NCBI GenBank assembly: GCA_000226015.1 | Contig: JH153076.1 | Location: 70,250-134,249 of the forward strand | Length of the DNA stretch: 64,000 bases | Direction: 5' to 3' | From: Mnemiopsis leidyi | Taxonomy: Eukaryota; Ctenophora; Tentaculata; Lobata; Bolinopsidae | Shown: positions 46,173 to 58,115 of the stretch, piece by piece | Layout of the letters: each line of letters starts with the position of its first letter | Position numbering within the stretch: the first letter of the stretch is position 1 | Position numbers and translations under genes: made by a program | The notes under the pieces: model-generated | What the model was told of the DNA's origin: nothing | Seen by the model: the letters and a program-made list of their open reading frames with translations, nothing else | The model's database searches: none

Positions 46173-49100
46173 ATGCAACATGCACCTCAACCTCAAATCT
46201 CTCTGACTGTCGACAGCCCTTGCAAAATGAGCGTTGAGACGATGTTGACTCACGATGAGGACTCAAACGATAGCTTTAAGTCGAATGCAACGTTGGAACT
46301 CGAAAACTCATTTGTTCCCAGCCCCAAAAAGACTGTGATTGTTAGCTTGGAAAGCATGCTTATCAAACGAACTAATTCTAAAGAAAACTCTCAGAAAAGC
46401 CCATGTGACCCCGCTAATAATGAATTGAAGAATTTCGAACGAGATTCGTCTTCTATGTCCTTGTCTTCTGATGCTGAACATTCTTGTCAAATTTTGGATG
46501 CATCTGTACCTATCACTGACGTGGACGTTGTTGATTTAAACTTAGACATAAAAGTCGAAAGCTCGAACTCTGAAATAGATAATACAAGCTTTGATCCTGG
46601 AAATTATTTTGAGTACGAGTTTCCTTCTACGACTTCAATGGAAATCGATAAAGAATTCACAGGGTCAAATATCGATACAGCGAACTATGATGTCAAAGTT
46701 GATACTGGAAAAATCGATGTTTCCAGTGTAAATACAGTCGTGGCAACTTCAGACGTCCTATGTGACATCAAGAAAAATTACACTGAGTCAAAACCTGACG
46801 TTAAACCAAGTTCTTCCCGCCAAAAAAGTCGATCCGCTTCTCCCAGCTTATCCACAACTACTGACAGCAAGGCCCAATCAAGAAGATCTCGTTCGAAGTC
46901 AAGAAATTGCCGAAGAAGATCCAGATCTAAGTCCAAAAGAGCGACGAAACGATCGAAATCCCTAAATAGATATCGTCGTCGGTCAAGGTCGACATCTAGA
47001 AGGAGGTATCGTTCACGCAGATCGAGATCTAAAGGTAAACGAAAGTTAAAAGGCCCAAAACGAAGTTCTAAAAGTAAATCAAGGTCCAGGTCTAAAAGAA
47101 AATCCAAGTCCAGTTCTAAATCTAGAAATAGATCCAGATCTAAATCAAAAAGGAAGTCACAATCAAGGTCCAAATCTAGACACAGATCGATGCCGAAGTC
47201 AAAAAAGAAATCCAGGTCAAGATCGAGAAAAAGATCCAGATCAAGGCCCAGAAGGAAACGCAGATCACATTCAATTACGTTCAAAAAATCAAGGTCTCGA
47301 TCTAGGAGGAGATCATTATCACGCTCAAGAAGGAAATCCAGATCACGGTCAAGGAGGACGTCAAGATCCAGACGGAAAGCTCGATCTCGTTCGAGGCGTC
47401 GATTAAGAAAATCCCAGTCCAAATCGAGGAGAAAATCGCCGACTAAGACGGTTCCGTCGACTTCGAAAGTTGTACCTACGGACATACTTAAGAAAGAAAC
47501 TCAAGCAAGTTCATCGCAAGATGGAATAAAATCTGAACAATCCGAAGGACCAAATCAAAATACCAAAACTCAGCAATTGACCAAACCCGAAAAAGAAGTA
47601 AAATCTGAACAAATTGCCAAACCCGAGCAATTTACTGAAGCTGTGAAAAGTGCCAATCCCGAATGTAGGACGAACTGTGAGCCAACAGTTGTTATCAAGT
47701 CAGAGCCATTGGAAACGAAAATGGAGCCTCCCACCACTTCAGCAGATTCACACGACTCCAAACCTGATCCAACTGAGGATCTCAATAGAAAGTTACAGCA
47801 GCTCGCTTCCGAGCAACCCAAACCTGGTAGTTCAAAGAGTGAATCTGCAAATGATCCGTCTAGCAAGGATTCCAAAATGATAGAATTAGACCGATCGAGA
47901 TCAAGATCCCGAAAAAGATCGAGGTCTCGAAAGAAATCGAGGTCTCGATCTCGAAGAAAATCAGGGAGGATATCAAAGTCAAGATCTCGCGAAAGAAATC
48001 GATCGTCTGACGGAAGAAATCCCAAGCACGGTTTCTATTTCAGCAGATACGAGATTCTAAAAAATAGATTACTCAACACGCCCATTAAGAATTTCCAGAA
48101 ATTGTCGGTGTCTGGTTTGTCGACTGATGGATATATCAAATGCGATGGAATGAATCTTGGAATACCTTGTGGGAGTAAGGATGATGATTCCGATGAGTTT
48201 GTTTTACCTCCTCTAAATCTTCGGGTAATCAATTTGTTTTAATATCCTAATAGTTTTGTTGAAACCAATCCAAGATCGTATTCAATTTATGATTTGAAAT
48301 CTGATTTTTATATGATTCTCCTTTAAATGCTAAACTTAGATTTTCGTCCCGCTATGATGAAGTCAAACAATTGCAAGGGGTATAAAATTTTGCTGACATT
48401 GAATTGGTATCACAATTAAACTCTTCTAGGTTTTCGTTGCTGCTGATCAATATAACAACATCTTTTCTACGATACATAGCTTATTGCTGTATTCACATTT
48501 ACCTACCTACCACATTATTCGCGATAAGATTCTCACCTGATTTAAATGAGAATTAATCTAACGGTAAAACGAAGGAACGAAACTTCTACTGTTACGTCTC
48601 ATCTTTACGGAATTTCCCACTTTCTATACGTGCAGTTGTTCTATTGAGCAGAATAGAACAATTCTACATCGGGTTACCAATTATCTAGTCCTCCCTTTGA
48701 AGAGGGCTAGACCAATGGAGACATTGACGTACGTTGGTGTGAGCTACCCTTTACACAAGTCAAACACAAGGAAGTATTTGGTAGTACGGAGGAGATGACA
48801 GAAAACCGGTGGAATATGTTTGTCCTGTTCTTCAATGTCACAATTTGTTTCTGTTCAATGTTTGTAACAAATATGTCTCTAATTATAATATTATATACAA
48901 TTTCAACTTGATCTAAATTATTTTCATTCTAGCATAAATCGAATTTGAACGAGCAAATAACCTACATTTCTTATTTCTTATGCATTTCCTCCTTTCAGGC
49001 CACGAGTGGAAGACCCAGCTCCATGGTGTGGGTTGGTGGTTTACCCGAGGGTTACAACAAGCCAGATGTCGAACAAGCCTTTGACAACTTTGGGGCAATA

Positions 49101-52100
49101 TCCAATATTGTAGTGGCAAAATCTAGATCAGCCGCCGGCAGTTACACACCGGGATACGCCTTTATCGAATTCAAGAAAAAGTGAGTTTTTATCACAGAAT
49201 TCCTGGAGCCCTATAATAGCTCTTTTTAAGTTATTCAATGACTTGATCAGTGACCACAAAGCTTATGATTTTTCTGGAAATTTGAAAAGATAACAATTGA
49301 AGTTTAATTACTGTCCTTGACGTATCTTTTGTCACAGGTCCGCAGCCGAGGCCGCAGTAGCGCTTATGGATCAAAGGAAAATTAAAGGGTGCACTATAAA
49401 AGTAGAGTTTGCTCGTTCTCGCCATATGATGGCTCCTGGAAGAATGAGCCGCAGTCCTAGCCTCCCCCGCAAGAAGATGAAAAAACAAGATTCGTCAAGC
49501 TCCAGTTCTGCGGGATCAGATTCTTCTTCTAGTGATGAAGACGGCAGTGATTCCGGAGGTGACAGGAAAAAGAAACTCAAGCGTAAGATGAAAAAACTAA
49601 AGATGGAGCTTAAAATGGAGAAGAGGATGAAGCAAGCTGCCCTAGAACACCATCCTATGATCCCACCGGAGTTGATTCAACAGCCGGACTTTTCTGGTCA
49701 CACCCCTGACATGTCTGCAATGATGTCATCAGGTGACATCCGGACTCCAAAACTCGGATCTCACGAGCCTTCTCCAGAAATTAAGAAAAAGAAAAAAATG
49801 TCAGACTCAAGCAGCTCTGACAGTGGTAGTGATAATGAAAGTTCTAAAAAGAAAAAGAAGAAGATGAAAAGAAAAAAGAACTCTTCTGACGAGGAAGTCG
49901 TGAAGAAGAGTAAGAAGAAGCAAAAGAAGGTTGAATCAGATTCTTCTGATGATTCGGATTCTGATGATCAAGCCAGAAAAGAGAGAATTAGGAAAATCGA
50001 GAAACTAAAACTTCTTAAAAAGGCTATGATGAAGGAGTTTAAGAACAGTGACGATTCGTCTGATTCTGGCTCCGAAAAGAAAGCTAAGAAGTCAAAGAAA
50101 GATGTCAAAAAGGCTAAACTCCTTAAGCTGATGGATAAATTCTTAAGTGAAGAAGATTCTGATGCCGAAGAAGATAGTGATTCAGGAAAGAAAAAGAAGA
50201 AGAAAAAGGCAGTCAAGAAGAAGAAACGGTCTAAATCTTCTTCAAGCGACTCTGACAGTGGCTCCGACATGTCTGATTTGGGGATAAAACTATCAAAGAA
50301 GGAGAGAAAAATCTTGGAAAAGAAAGCCAAAGAAAAGATCATTAAGAAAGCTTTGGCCAAAGCTGCGAAGAAAAAGCTCCAAAAAGAAAAGAAGTCCGCG
50401 GAGAAGGAAGCTTCTATCGAGGGCGATAAAGGAAAAAAGAAAAAGAAGAAAAAGGGAGACGATGACGGAAATTCCACTCAGTCAGCCCAATCTGACAGTG
50501 ATGACGGTAAAGCAGCGAAACGGAAGGAGAAGAAAAGAAAGAGAAAAGAGAAAATGTCTGCTAGCGAAGATAGAGAAATGGACAATGTTGAAGCCGAACT
50601 AAGGACTCAAGAATCTGAGGGACAAAATCCCGAAGCCGATGTTGAGGACGGAGGTGCAGCTGCACCTCAAGATGATGGGAGGAAAGCTAGCTCCTCGAAA
50701 TGGGACGCCTCACGAAGCCCCACCCCGGAGAAAGAAAGCAAGGCGAGTAGACGAGTACACGACGAGACAGGGACTGCTGACAAGGGAGACGGTCCTAACT
50801 TTGGTCGCGGAGCTGCTCATTACCGAAATCTGGCTATACGGACTGATTTCGACAAGAGTAAGAGGTCCAAGTCACGTGACTCAGACTCAGATGCCTCCAA
50901 GGATAGAACAAGATCGTACAGAAAACGTTCCTCTTCTAACGATTCTAAAGATAGATCAGCCTCACCGAGACGTGGAAGGTTTGTTGAGTGAGAGTCTCTC
51001 TTTAATTTTTTGTGTATACATATATGTCCTTGCTAATGGAGTCGCCTTTATTAGTTAGTTTAAAACTATAAAAGTGTAGTTTGCTTAGTTTCGGCTACCG
51101 TTTAACACTTAAATTTAATGTTTAATGTTAAACGTCAGCAGTTTACACCCTATCCTCCATCTACCCTCACGGCTCATACGCACGGATACCACCCCACCTC
51201 ATATCTAAGGCTAACTTCATCTTTAACCTCTAGCTAAAGACGATAAACATATGTTTGAAAACTTTTACGACAACAAAGTCGTATTTATTAATGTCCATCA
51301 AGTCCCCCACCCTTTAACTTCAATTTAAGTTTATAGTTATACCCCATCAAGCCCCCCCACCCTTCAACTTCAATTTAAGTTCATAGTTATATACCCCATC
51401 ACTCCAGGTCCTCTTCCCCAGTCAAGGAAAGATCCAGATCTGGTTCTCGAGAAAGAAGACGGTCACGTCGATCAGGTATACAGCACTCTCCTTCAACGAC
51501 CATAAAATTTCTTATTTAAGCATCGATCTTTTGCACAAACCATTTGATTTGTGTCATGGCCTCGAATTTAAATTTGAAGTTTGAATTTGAATCAAACCTT
51601 TGACTACATTATAAAATTTTGAATTTCTGTTTCTGTTGCTCATTTTGTTAGGCTTATAGGGATCGGAGTTGCTAATTTTAACAACATTTTTGCAGAACAA
51701 TGATAATACTGTTATTTTTGGGAGGGGTCGTAACTTGTAAATTTGTTAACTTTTAGTTTCACCTGAGAGTTCCACGGCTAATCGCCATTTCAAGGCACCT
51801 TTGACAGTGATTGGCCGTATATAAGTTTAAGCCTTAAGAAAATGTAGTTAGTAGTAGCATCAGTTTTTTAAGTATGTAAGAAATAGATTAAGAACAGCTG
51901 TCGGATAAAATTGATACTACGACTCCTCCCGAAATATCTTTAGACAGATATTCTTGTTAATTTGATTGCGTTAAAGTTTAAGTAAGATAATGATCTATTA
52001 AATCTTCACCATTCAAGTTCTAATCTTCCCCACATTCTAGGTCCCCTTAAGCGTAGCACTAGTATCGATAGTTGGTTAAGCACTCCAAGCTACTGGTGTT

Positions 52101-52697
52101 GGAATTGGTATTACAGAGTTCCGTATTACAATTACAGGCAGCCGTTCTGATGACGAATACGATTCCCGGTCACGTGACCACCGGGTAGGTCACTACTACG
52201 ACAACAACAACAACCGCAACTACCGCGGTAGAGGTGGCTACCGCGGGCGCGGTTACTATAACAACTACAAGCCGTACACCAACTACAACCCCCGGTACAG
52301 AGGAAGAGGTCGGTACAACAACTACCGGGGCAACAACTTCAACAACAACTACAACAACTACAACAACCGCTACGAGAGCAAGTATGATCGTGACGTGAAG
52401 GAGTACCGGTCAAGGAGGAGACATTCCTCCTCCAGGAGTAGGTCACGTGACAGACCTTCCTCCAGTCGGGACAGGAGGAGCAGGTCCCGGGACAGGAGTA
52501 AGAGGTCCCGATCTCGGGATAGCCCCGATCAGCGGGAGCATAAGAGAGAATTGAAGATGGATCAGGGACAGGATGGGCAGGGAGGCGACAATGGTGCCTC
52601 AGCTCAGGGCCAGGACGCTGGAGTTGTGATGCCTTCACACAGTGAGTTTGACAATCAGCAACAGGAAGTGAGCCTGGATATTGAGTCCCTCGGTTGA
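46173..52697 (+). CDS. Large SR-type RNA-binding protein with one RRM, about 1500 aa
   Basis: Five exons: 46173-48224, 48999-49180, 49338-50978, 51408-51475 and 52138-52697; all junctions GT-AG with matching phase (0,2,2,1). Start chosen at the first ATG in frame (MQHAPQPQISL). Residues 1-210 are acidic and Ser-rich; about 215-425 is a long RS domain (runs of SRSRSK/SRRRS), with a second at about 573-611. Exon 2 and the start of exon 3 form one RRM at about 692-768 (MVWVGGLPEGYNKPDVEQAF, then GYAFIEF as RNP1). Exon 3 continues with Ser/Asp/Glu and Lys blocks; exon 5 encodes RGG/Asn/Tyr repeats, a third RS block and a Gln/Gly-rich end. Presumably a nuclear-speckle splicing factor; orthology to a named SR protein is not evident. 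Failure to splice intron 1 adds VINLF and a stop at 48240-48242, giving an RRM-less form. Confidence 0.9.
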
Positions 52698-53081
52698 GCC
52701 GAGAGTCTAATGAACTGTTTAACTGATAAGTTTTGGATGGAGCGGAAATCGAAACGTAAATTTAACTTGAAAATTTTTATTTTTCATTTACACATAATGA
52801 CTTGAGTAGCATTTAATTTGTGTGGCAGAAATTTGTGTATTGTGTGCTTGAGTCTTGACTACGTCTAGATTGAGCGTACTTTCTATCATAAGATCAAGCT
52901 GATGTACCGTTTTGTTAGCAAATCGAAGTTTTAGTTTATTTATTTTAGAGCTTATTATTGACTTAGTGACATTTTCTTCTCCCCGCTCGCGCTATTTGTT
53001 TTACAGAGAACCCCCTTTAGTGTAATTGCCACCAGTTAAAAAAGTTTCCTCTCAATTTTCTGTTTTTCTACAAATACAATG

Positions 53082-53273
53082 AATAAATACTGCTGATGTA
53101 GCTATCTTCAGATTTAACTTTTTTGATGTGCGATTATTTTTCAAATCATTATTTATACGCTATGAAATATGTGCATCTTATTTCTTGAAAACTTTCATAG
53201 AAATTGTGTCAGGGCTAGTGGTAAGAGTAAGACTGTCAATATGATAATAGTCTTCGTCAGTGTCTGAAATAAA
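53082..53273 (+). terminator. Polyadenylation signals for the SR/RRM gene
   Basis: AATAAA at 53082-53087 and at 53268-53273, 385 and 571 nt after the stop, with T-rich sequence nearby. Either or both may be used. Confidence 0.5.
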
Positions 53274-53642
53274 TTGCTGTCTGCTGAATGATAGCGCGGC
53301 TAATTGAAAACTAAAAGAAGGCTGGCTATTGGCTACTCTATCGTCACACCTGCATGATTACTATTAGGCCGGTACGTTGCTAGGTAGTAGGTGATCACGA
53401 GCTACCACACTCACAGGTGCACTCAATCTTCAAGGGACTTAGCACAAGGACACCTGTAATTATAGGAGCTGTACCTGACACGATCGGTTCTAGTGATGAG
53501 TTGTCTGAGTTCAGGTGTCCGACCCTCCTTCAACTTTGAGTCGAGAATAAAATATCTGGATGTTGTAGCTGCAGCGACTGGGCTACGTGTGGCTCTCCGG
53601 TCCCATTTTAAGCAGGGTTTCACAGATAAGGATGTTTATAAC

Positions 53643-53990
53643 TCAAACTATAAGTAAATGCAAGACCTTGCTGATTAACAGCAGTTTCTGCGGTACATGG
53701 CTCGATGGTATCCTGTGGCCGACTGACGTTTGCCCAACCATCTGCTTACGGTTACCCGTACCGTTACGCATAAGAGTCTGGTTGATCAACCGTGTGGAAA
53801 CGTTCATCTTTGATGTTTGAGCTGCGAGAGTCGGTTGCAACCGCGACGGTTTCAGCTGTCGATGAACTTTTTTAACAATTGGTGCATTGTCGCTTCTGAA
53901 AAATCGAATCTTGTAGCTGAACGTACCGTTATATACTCTTGGAACGTAAGATGGATACCTCGTCAACAGTTTTGTGATTGTGAATCGCAT
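53643..53990 (-). CDS. Hypothetical basic protein (115 aa), uncertain
   Basis: Uninterrupted minus-strand ORF from an ATG at 53990, in a patch of higher G+C (53400-54130). The product is basic (MRFTITKLLTRYPSYVPRVY at its start; later INQTLMRNGTGNRKQMVGQ) with no recognised motif. A second minus ORF (53423-53623) follows in a different frame. Neither has clear splice partners. The patch also contains plus-strand ORFs, so it could equally be a relic or a regulatory G+C-rich segment between the SR/RRM gene and eL15. Confidence 0.25.
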   Translation of the reverse strand: MRFTITKLLTRYPSYVPRVYNGTFSYKIRFFRSDNAPIVKKVHRQLKPSRLQPTLAAQTSKMNVSTRLINQTLMRNGTGNRKQMVGQTSVGHRIPSSHVPQKLLLISKVLHLLIV

Positions 53991-54796
53991 TACGATCTAT
54001 AAATCCAGCGACGGAGTTGAACAGTGAAGTCAGGGACAGCTGACCGAGTACCGCGTGGCACACCCTACGGTCCCCTCCTACCGCGACCGGCGACACAGAC
54101 GGAGGTTCTCAGGCAAGCGACAGCACATTACCAACCAACAATGAACTTGGAGTTCAGAATTTTAATCATTTTTTATGACCGGGGAAGTCTTCACTAGAAT
54201 ACATTAGCCTCGCACTTTGTGAAACTATTGACCAGGATGGCTGCAGCTCGGAATGTGTTCGGGCGCTGAGCACTGAGGTCCCCAGGCCAGGAGTGTGAGA
54301 GTGCACTACGCTATGTGTTTTTGCCGTGTTCAGTCCATGATTTCTACCCCGCATTCAAAGTATTTCTAGTTTCACGGTTTGTTATGCCCGAGAGTGTATG
54401 AAGATGCCCATGTAATAATTGTAAATAGGAGACAGCAAACTTATCGTTTGACAAGGCAGAACAGGATTGCATACGTCGTAAACGTGACAGATGTACGTGC
54501 GCGCCACAAAATTCTACGAGATTGTTTGCTGACTCGGAAACTTCAAGCTAGTGAGGCCACGCGCCTTACGCGAAGTACTTCATATCGTCCACTTTTAAGG
54601 ACCAAACAGATTCTGGGAACAGCGCCTGCTTTGCCGAACTAAGTCTAAGTCACTAGTGTGTGTCCCATTAACTGCGTTGACCCCAAACCATTGTATGGGC
54701 TTTCCTTCAGATTTCTGGCACATAACAAAACGTTCAAAGTCGAAGAAAAAGATCACAATTAAAACTCCATCTTCATAAATAAAAATCCTTAAAAGA
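53991..54796. other. Intergenic DNA between a hypothetical ORF and eL15
   Basis: Includes a GCGCCACAAAATT motif at about 54501 and TGAGGTCCCCAGGCC at about 54272, both shared in diverged form with 33455-33690. 54640-54796 is the 3' flank of eL15. Confidence 0.4.
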
Positions 54797-55798
54797 TTAA
54801 CGATATCTTCTAAGGGAGAGCGTGTTTCTTCGTTTCCAGTTAGCCCGTCTGGAGCTGCCGATGACCTTAGCGTGTCTGTGTCCCTTTCCTACTCCTCTGT
54901 TCTTGCGTCCAGCAGATGTCAGACCTCTGAGTTCGCGGTGTTTGTGGACGGCGTTGCAGATCCAGTTGATTCTGGGGTCACGTCGCACTGCTTTGTGGGC
55001 TGGGTCGACACAGATAACTTCGTAGTATTTGTACACGGCGTCTTGTCCTACCCAGTAACTGTGGGAATTTGATCTAAGTGATACAGTGGATAAAACTGTA
55101 GTAAATATGGACGGGAAATCTAAGCTCAAGCAAGCTCTCTCTATTTCAACAGTAGAGGCATGTAAAAGTAATACCCACCCCTGGCCCCCTCTTAAAAAGA
55201 AAACAGCAGGTACCTGTTAAGGACACGGAGACCACCGCAGGCACGCCCTACTCTCTCCTCAGCAACAGACTGGATAGACCTCTGGAACTTGAGCTGGTTT
55301 ACACCGGCAGTCTTGGGCTTGCCATAGCAGATACCCTTGGCGACGGGCTTCTTGCGTCCTCCCCTCTTTACACGAGTGCGGTAGATGCAGACTCCCTGTT
55401 TGTTCTTGTAGCCCAGTCTCCTGGCCTTGTCTGGACGGGTCGGCCTGCAATGTGGTGTCATGTGAGTGTCACGTGGGGAGGGGTGTGTTATAGTTCACCA
55501 GGTCTAGCGTAGTTACATTATTTAGTTAACGACCCTTCGAAGTTGTGTAAAATAACAGGATCTATCAGAATATATGAAAATTTACATTTCGCAAACAAAA
55601 GCTCCAAGCAAAAATAAAGGATTACGGACCAACGTAAAAAACACCCAAGGTAAAACTAACTACGATCTAGACCGACCTGGAAGCTCGGTGGATGGCGGCT
55701 AATTGTCTGAACTGCCAACACCTAACTCTGAGCAGAAACCTCATCAGATCACTCTGCTTCTTCTTGTACAGCTCTTCCATGTATTTGTAGGCTCCCAT
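54797..55798 (-). CDS. RPL15: Ribosomal protein eL15 (L15), 204 aa
   Basis: Three minus-strand exons: 55798-55677, 55444-55214 and 55058-54797 (615 nt), phases 2 and 2. The length of 204 residues equals the usual animal eL15. It starts [17 protein letters not shown], continues [57 protein letters not shown] and [15 protein letters not shown], and ends [11 protein letters not shown], all family hallmarks. It is a structural, RNA-binding protein of the large cytoplasmic ribosomal subunit. Three substitutions to Cys (VCIYR, GICYGK, VICVDP) are unusual but conservative in place. It is the most downstream of three same-strand genes spaced about 0.35 kb apart. Confidence 0.98.
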
Positions 55799-56165
55799 CT
55801 TGGCAGCTATACGGTACGGGGGATTATTTAGGTTTTGTGGATGTATTAAATTTTAGCACTATGAAGTACACTGGATTAAGTTCAAAATACATTGATTAAT
55901 CCACTGTCTATGCACGCCATTATGAAAACTGACGAGCGTTTGATGATACGAAGAAAGACATTTTCAGAATCAAGTGCAATATAATATCAATGTATGCAAC
56001 AAATAACTGAGAATTGAGAAACCCAGTATTTTACAATCATACATCATAATCTGTACAAAAATAAACAAACAGGGCAACTATTTTAAGAAGGATAAAAGAA
56101 TCCATTGATGTCTCATATTTGCGATCCAGCACAAAGAACAACAATAGCCACTTTCAACACACTAT

Positions 56166-56627
56166 TTACTCGTAAATATCTTTATAAGCTGTCAACTTAT
56201 AATCCATAACTTCGTCATCTTTAAACCACATTTTAATTTCCTCGTTGGCTGTATCTACAGAATCTGAACCGTGACAAACATTCTTGCCCATGTCTATACA
56301 GAAATCGCCCCGGATGCTGCCGGGTTTCGATTTGAGAGGATCCGTTTCCCCCAACATAGATCGTCCTTGTTTTACGACGTCTTTACCCTGCCAGACCATG
56401 GAAACAACTGGACCGCTCATCATGAAGTTCACAAGACCAGGGAAGAAAGGCTTGCTCTTCAGGTCTCCGTAGTGCTCTTCCAGCAATTCTCGGGATGCAG
56501 TTCTCATTTTGAGACCACAGAGCTGGTACCCTCTCTTCTCAAATCGCGAAATTATGTTTCCAACAAGACCTCGCTGTACCCCGTCCGGTTTTACCATGAT
56601 GTATGTTCTTTCTGCGTTCTTAGACAT
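56166..56627 (-). CDS. Nucleoside diphosphate kinase, 153 aa, intronless
   Basis: Single-exon NDP kinase (group I NME/Nm23 type) of standard length. It transfers the terminal phosphate from a donor NTP to an NDP through a phosphohistidine. Key residues are present: Lys13 in [10 protein letters not shown], Tyr53, Arg89, Thr95, Arg106, Asn116 and catalytic His119 in NVCHGSDS. The Kpn-loop region is conserved and it ends [12 protein letters not shown], the expected C-terminus. The sequence TAGTCAGGTGCAATG around the start resembles an acceptor, so a 5' UTR intron is possible. eL15 lies 367 bp downstream and a diverged copy lies 330 bp upstream, all on one strand. Expected cytosolic hexamer. Confidence 0.97.
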   Translation of the reverse strand: MSKNAERTYIMVKPDGVQRGLVGNIISRFEKRGYQLCGLKMRTASRELLEEHYGDLKSKPFFPGLVNFMMSGPVVSMVWQGKDVVKQGRSMLGETDPLKSKPGSIRGDFCIDMGKNVCHGSDSVDTANEEIKMWFKDDEVMDYKLTAYKDIYE

Positions 56628-56957
56628 TGCACCTGACTAACGGAATGGAAATGTTTAAGAACTGGAGTTTTACAAGACAAAAAGGTAGCCATAAAACTTG
56701 TTCAAAGAAAGATGTGGGAGCTGCTCATCGTAATAAAAACTCGGAAACTTAAAAAAGAAGAAAAAAAGAGCTGTACCCATCTGCATCTGTCATTACACCA
56801 TGATGAATTCGATAGCAGAAAATTTCTGTGTAAATGTGAGGTTAAGAGGCAAATACCAGCTTGATACAGCATGAATAGTTGTGGGTAGGCCGAATATTCC
56901 AAGGCAGAGCTTAGAAATGTCAAACATTTCAGCGTTCATCAAGTATCATATGCCAAG

Positions 56958-57386
56958 TCAACTTGTAACTTCATCATTATCGAACCATAATTTGATCTCC
57001 TGGGTGGCTGCTTCTACAGAATCAGAAGCGTGACAAGCTGTTTTACGAATGGTAATACAGAGATCTCCTCTTATGCTTCCGACTCCAGCAATCAAAGGAT
57101 CAGTGACACCTAACATGTACCTTCCTTGATTGACTACATCACATCCTTCCCAAACCATACAAACAATAGGCCCACTTGTCATATAGTCTACAACTCCATC
57201 AAAATATGGCTTTTCTTTGAGGTGTCTATAATGTTCCTGTATAAGTTCTTTGGGAGGGAGTCTGATTTTCAAACCACAAAGCTTATAGCCTCTCTTTTCA
57301 AACCTAGAGACAATGCTTCCAACGAAGCCACGTTGCACCCCATCTGGCTTTATCATGACATAAGTCCTTTCAGAACTTATAGACAT
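56958..57386 (-). CDS. Divergent, C-terminally short nucleoside diphosphate kinase paralogue, 142 aa
   Basis: Tandem paralogue of the neighbouring NDP kinase, identical at 90 of the first 140 positions without gaps and also intronless. It keeps Lys13, Tyr53, Arg89, Thr95, Arg106 and catalytic His119, but the active-site segment reads KTACHASDS: Asn116 is Thr and Gly120 is Ala. The chain stops after NDEVTS, so the last 11 residues, which in this family stabilise the hexamer, are missing. Glu94 is Val. The frame is intact and most change is conservative, which argues for a retained protein rather than a pseudogene. Reduced nucleotide binding or a non-hexameric form is inferred. CAGTCAGGTGTTATG at the start matches the same site of its neighbour. 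Confidence 0.9.
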   Translation of the reverse strand: MSISSERTYVMIKPDGVQRGFVGSIVSRFEKRGYKLCGLKIRLPPKELIQEHYRHLKEKPYFDGVVDYMTSGPIVCMVWEGCDVVNQGRYMLGVTDPLIAGVGSIRGDLCITIRKTACHASDSVEAATQEIKLWFDNDEVTS

Positions 57387-57503
57387 AACACCTGACTGAT
57401 AATTTTGTAAAATAAACGGAAGCTTGTGAACAACTTCGAAACAAAAGCTCTACCTTAATTGCTTAAAACGATGACATTGGTAATAGGAAAGTTAAAGGGA
57501 TCC

Positions 57504-58115
57504 CTACTTCATTGAAAATTGGAAGCTGTACTTATATGCAAATAGAATATTGAGTAAAACATCAGGAGAAATGTTAAAATTTTCTACATCAAAATTCATA
57601 GGACCAGATTTTGTTTTGAAGTAAACTTTCATGTTCCACCAACCACTTTCCGACCATTCTTTTTGACCAGACGAAATTTGATTCAAATCGTTGTAAAATG
57701 TTCGTGTAGGATCAAAAATATCAATGTATCAAAAACCAAGGCCAAGCAAATGGGTTCTCTTGTCGTAGCTATTACACTCTAGTTCATCAGGATATCTTTC
57801 TTTTCGAAATTGGACAAGAAATGGCTGAGTTATTGGCAAAACCAGTTTGCCTGTTACTTGGGTAAATGTTAATAAATTCAATGAAACCAATTTCATATGC
57901 CCATCAACTATCAAGGTAAAAAAAGTGTGTCAGTTGCTCAATAGTTATAAAATGTAGATACTAGTCCAGAATACCGCTAAAAACGACAAATTGCAGATGA
58001 TTCTTTTTATACATTTATCAGCCACTTTGGCTAAAACTTTCAGAATGGGTGTAAATTGTATTTCTTACTTGAAAATAGAGTCAATTAAATCCCAAAAAAA
58101 AGATTCGAAGACCAT
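57504..58115 (-). pseudogene. Decayed coding region with an in-frame stop
   Basis: After an excellent minus-strand acceptor (CTTTTTTTACCTTGATAG) at 57908, one frame reads GHMKLVSLNLLTFTQVTG to LLGLGF, meets TGA at 57731-57729, and continues in the same frame as YIDIFDPTRTFYNDLNQ and GWWNMKVYFKTKSGPMNF to a TAG at 57504. The TGA is one change from TGG (Trp). Upstream, 58115-58069 encodes MVFESFFWDLIDSIFK before GTAAGA, but its phase (2) does not match the acceptor (1). Either this is a pseudogene with a stop and a frameshift, or the true exon set differs. No protein family is recognised. Confidence 0.45.

Noticed and set aside
46778-47485. 235-codon minus-strand ORF (Leu/Asp-rich)
   Set aside because: Exact antisense shadow of the RS repeats of the SR/RRM gene; the LDLDLD pattern is produced by reversed Ser/Arg codons.
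49968-50477. 169-codon minus-strand Phe/Ser-rich ORF
   Set aside because: Antisense shadow of the Lys/Ser/Asp-rich exon 3.
57729-57731. Selenocysteine codon
   Set aside because: The TGA has no recognised selenoprotein context and most simply replaces a Trp codon; no SECIS element was identified.
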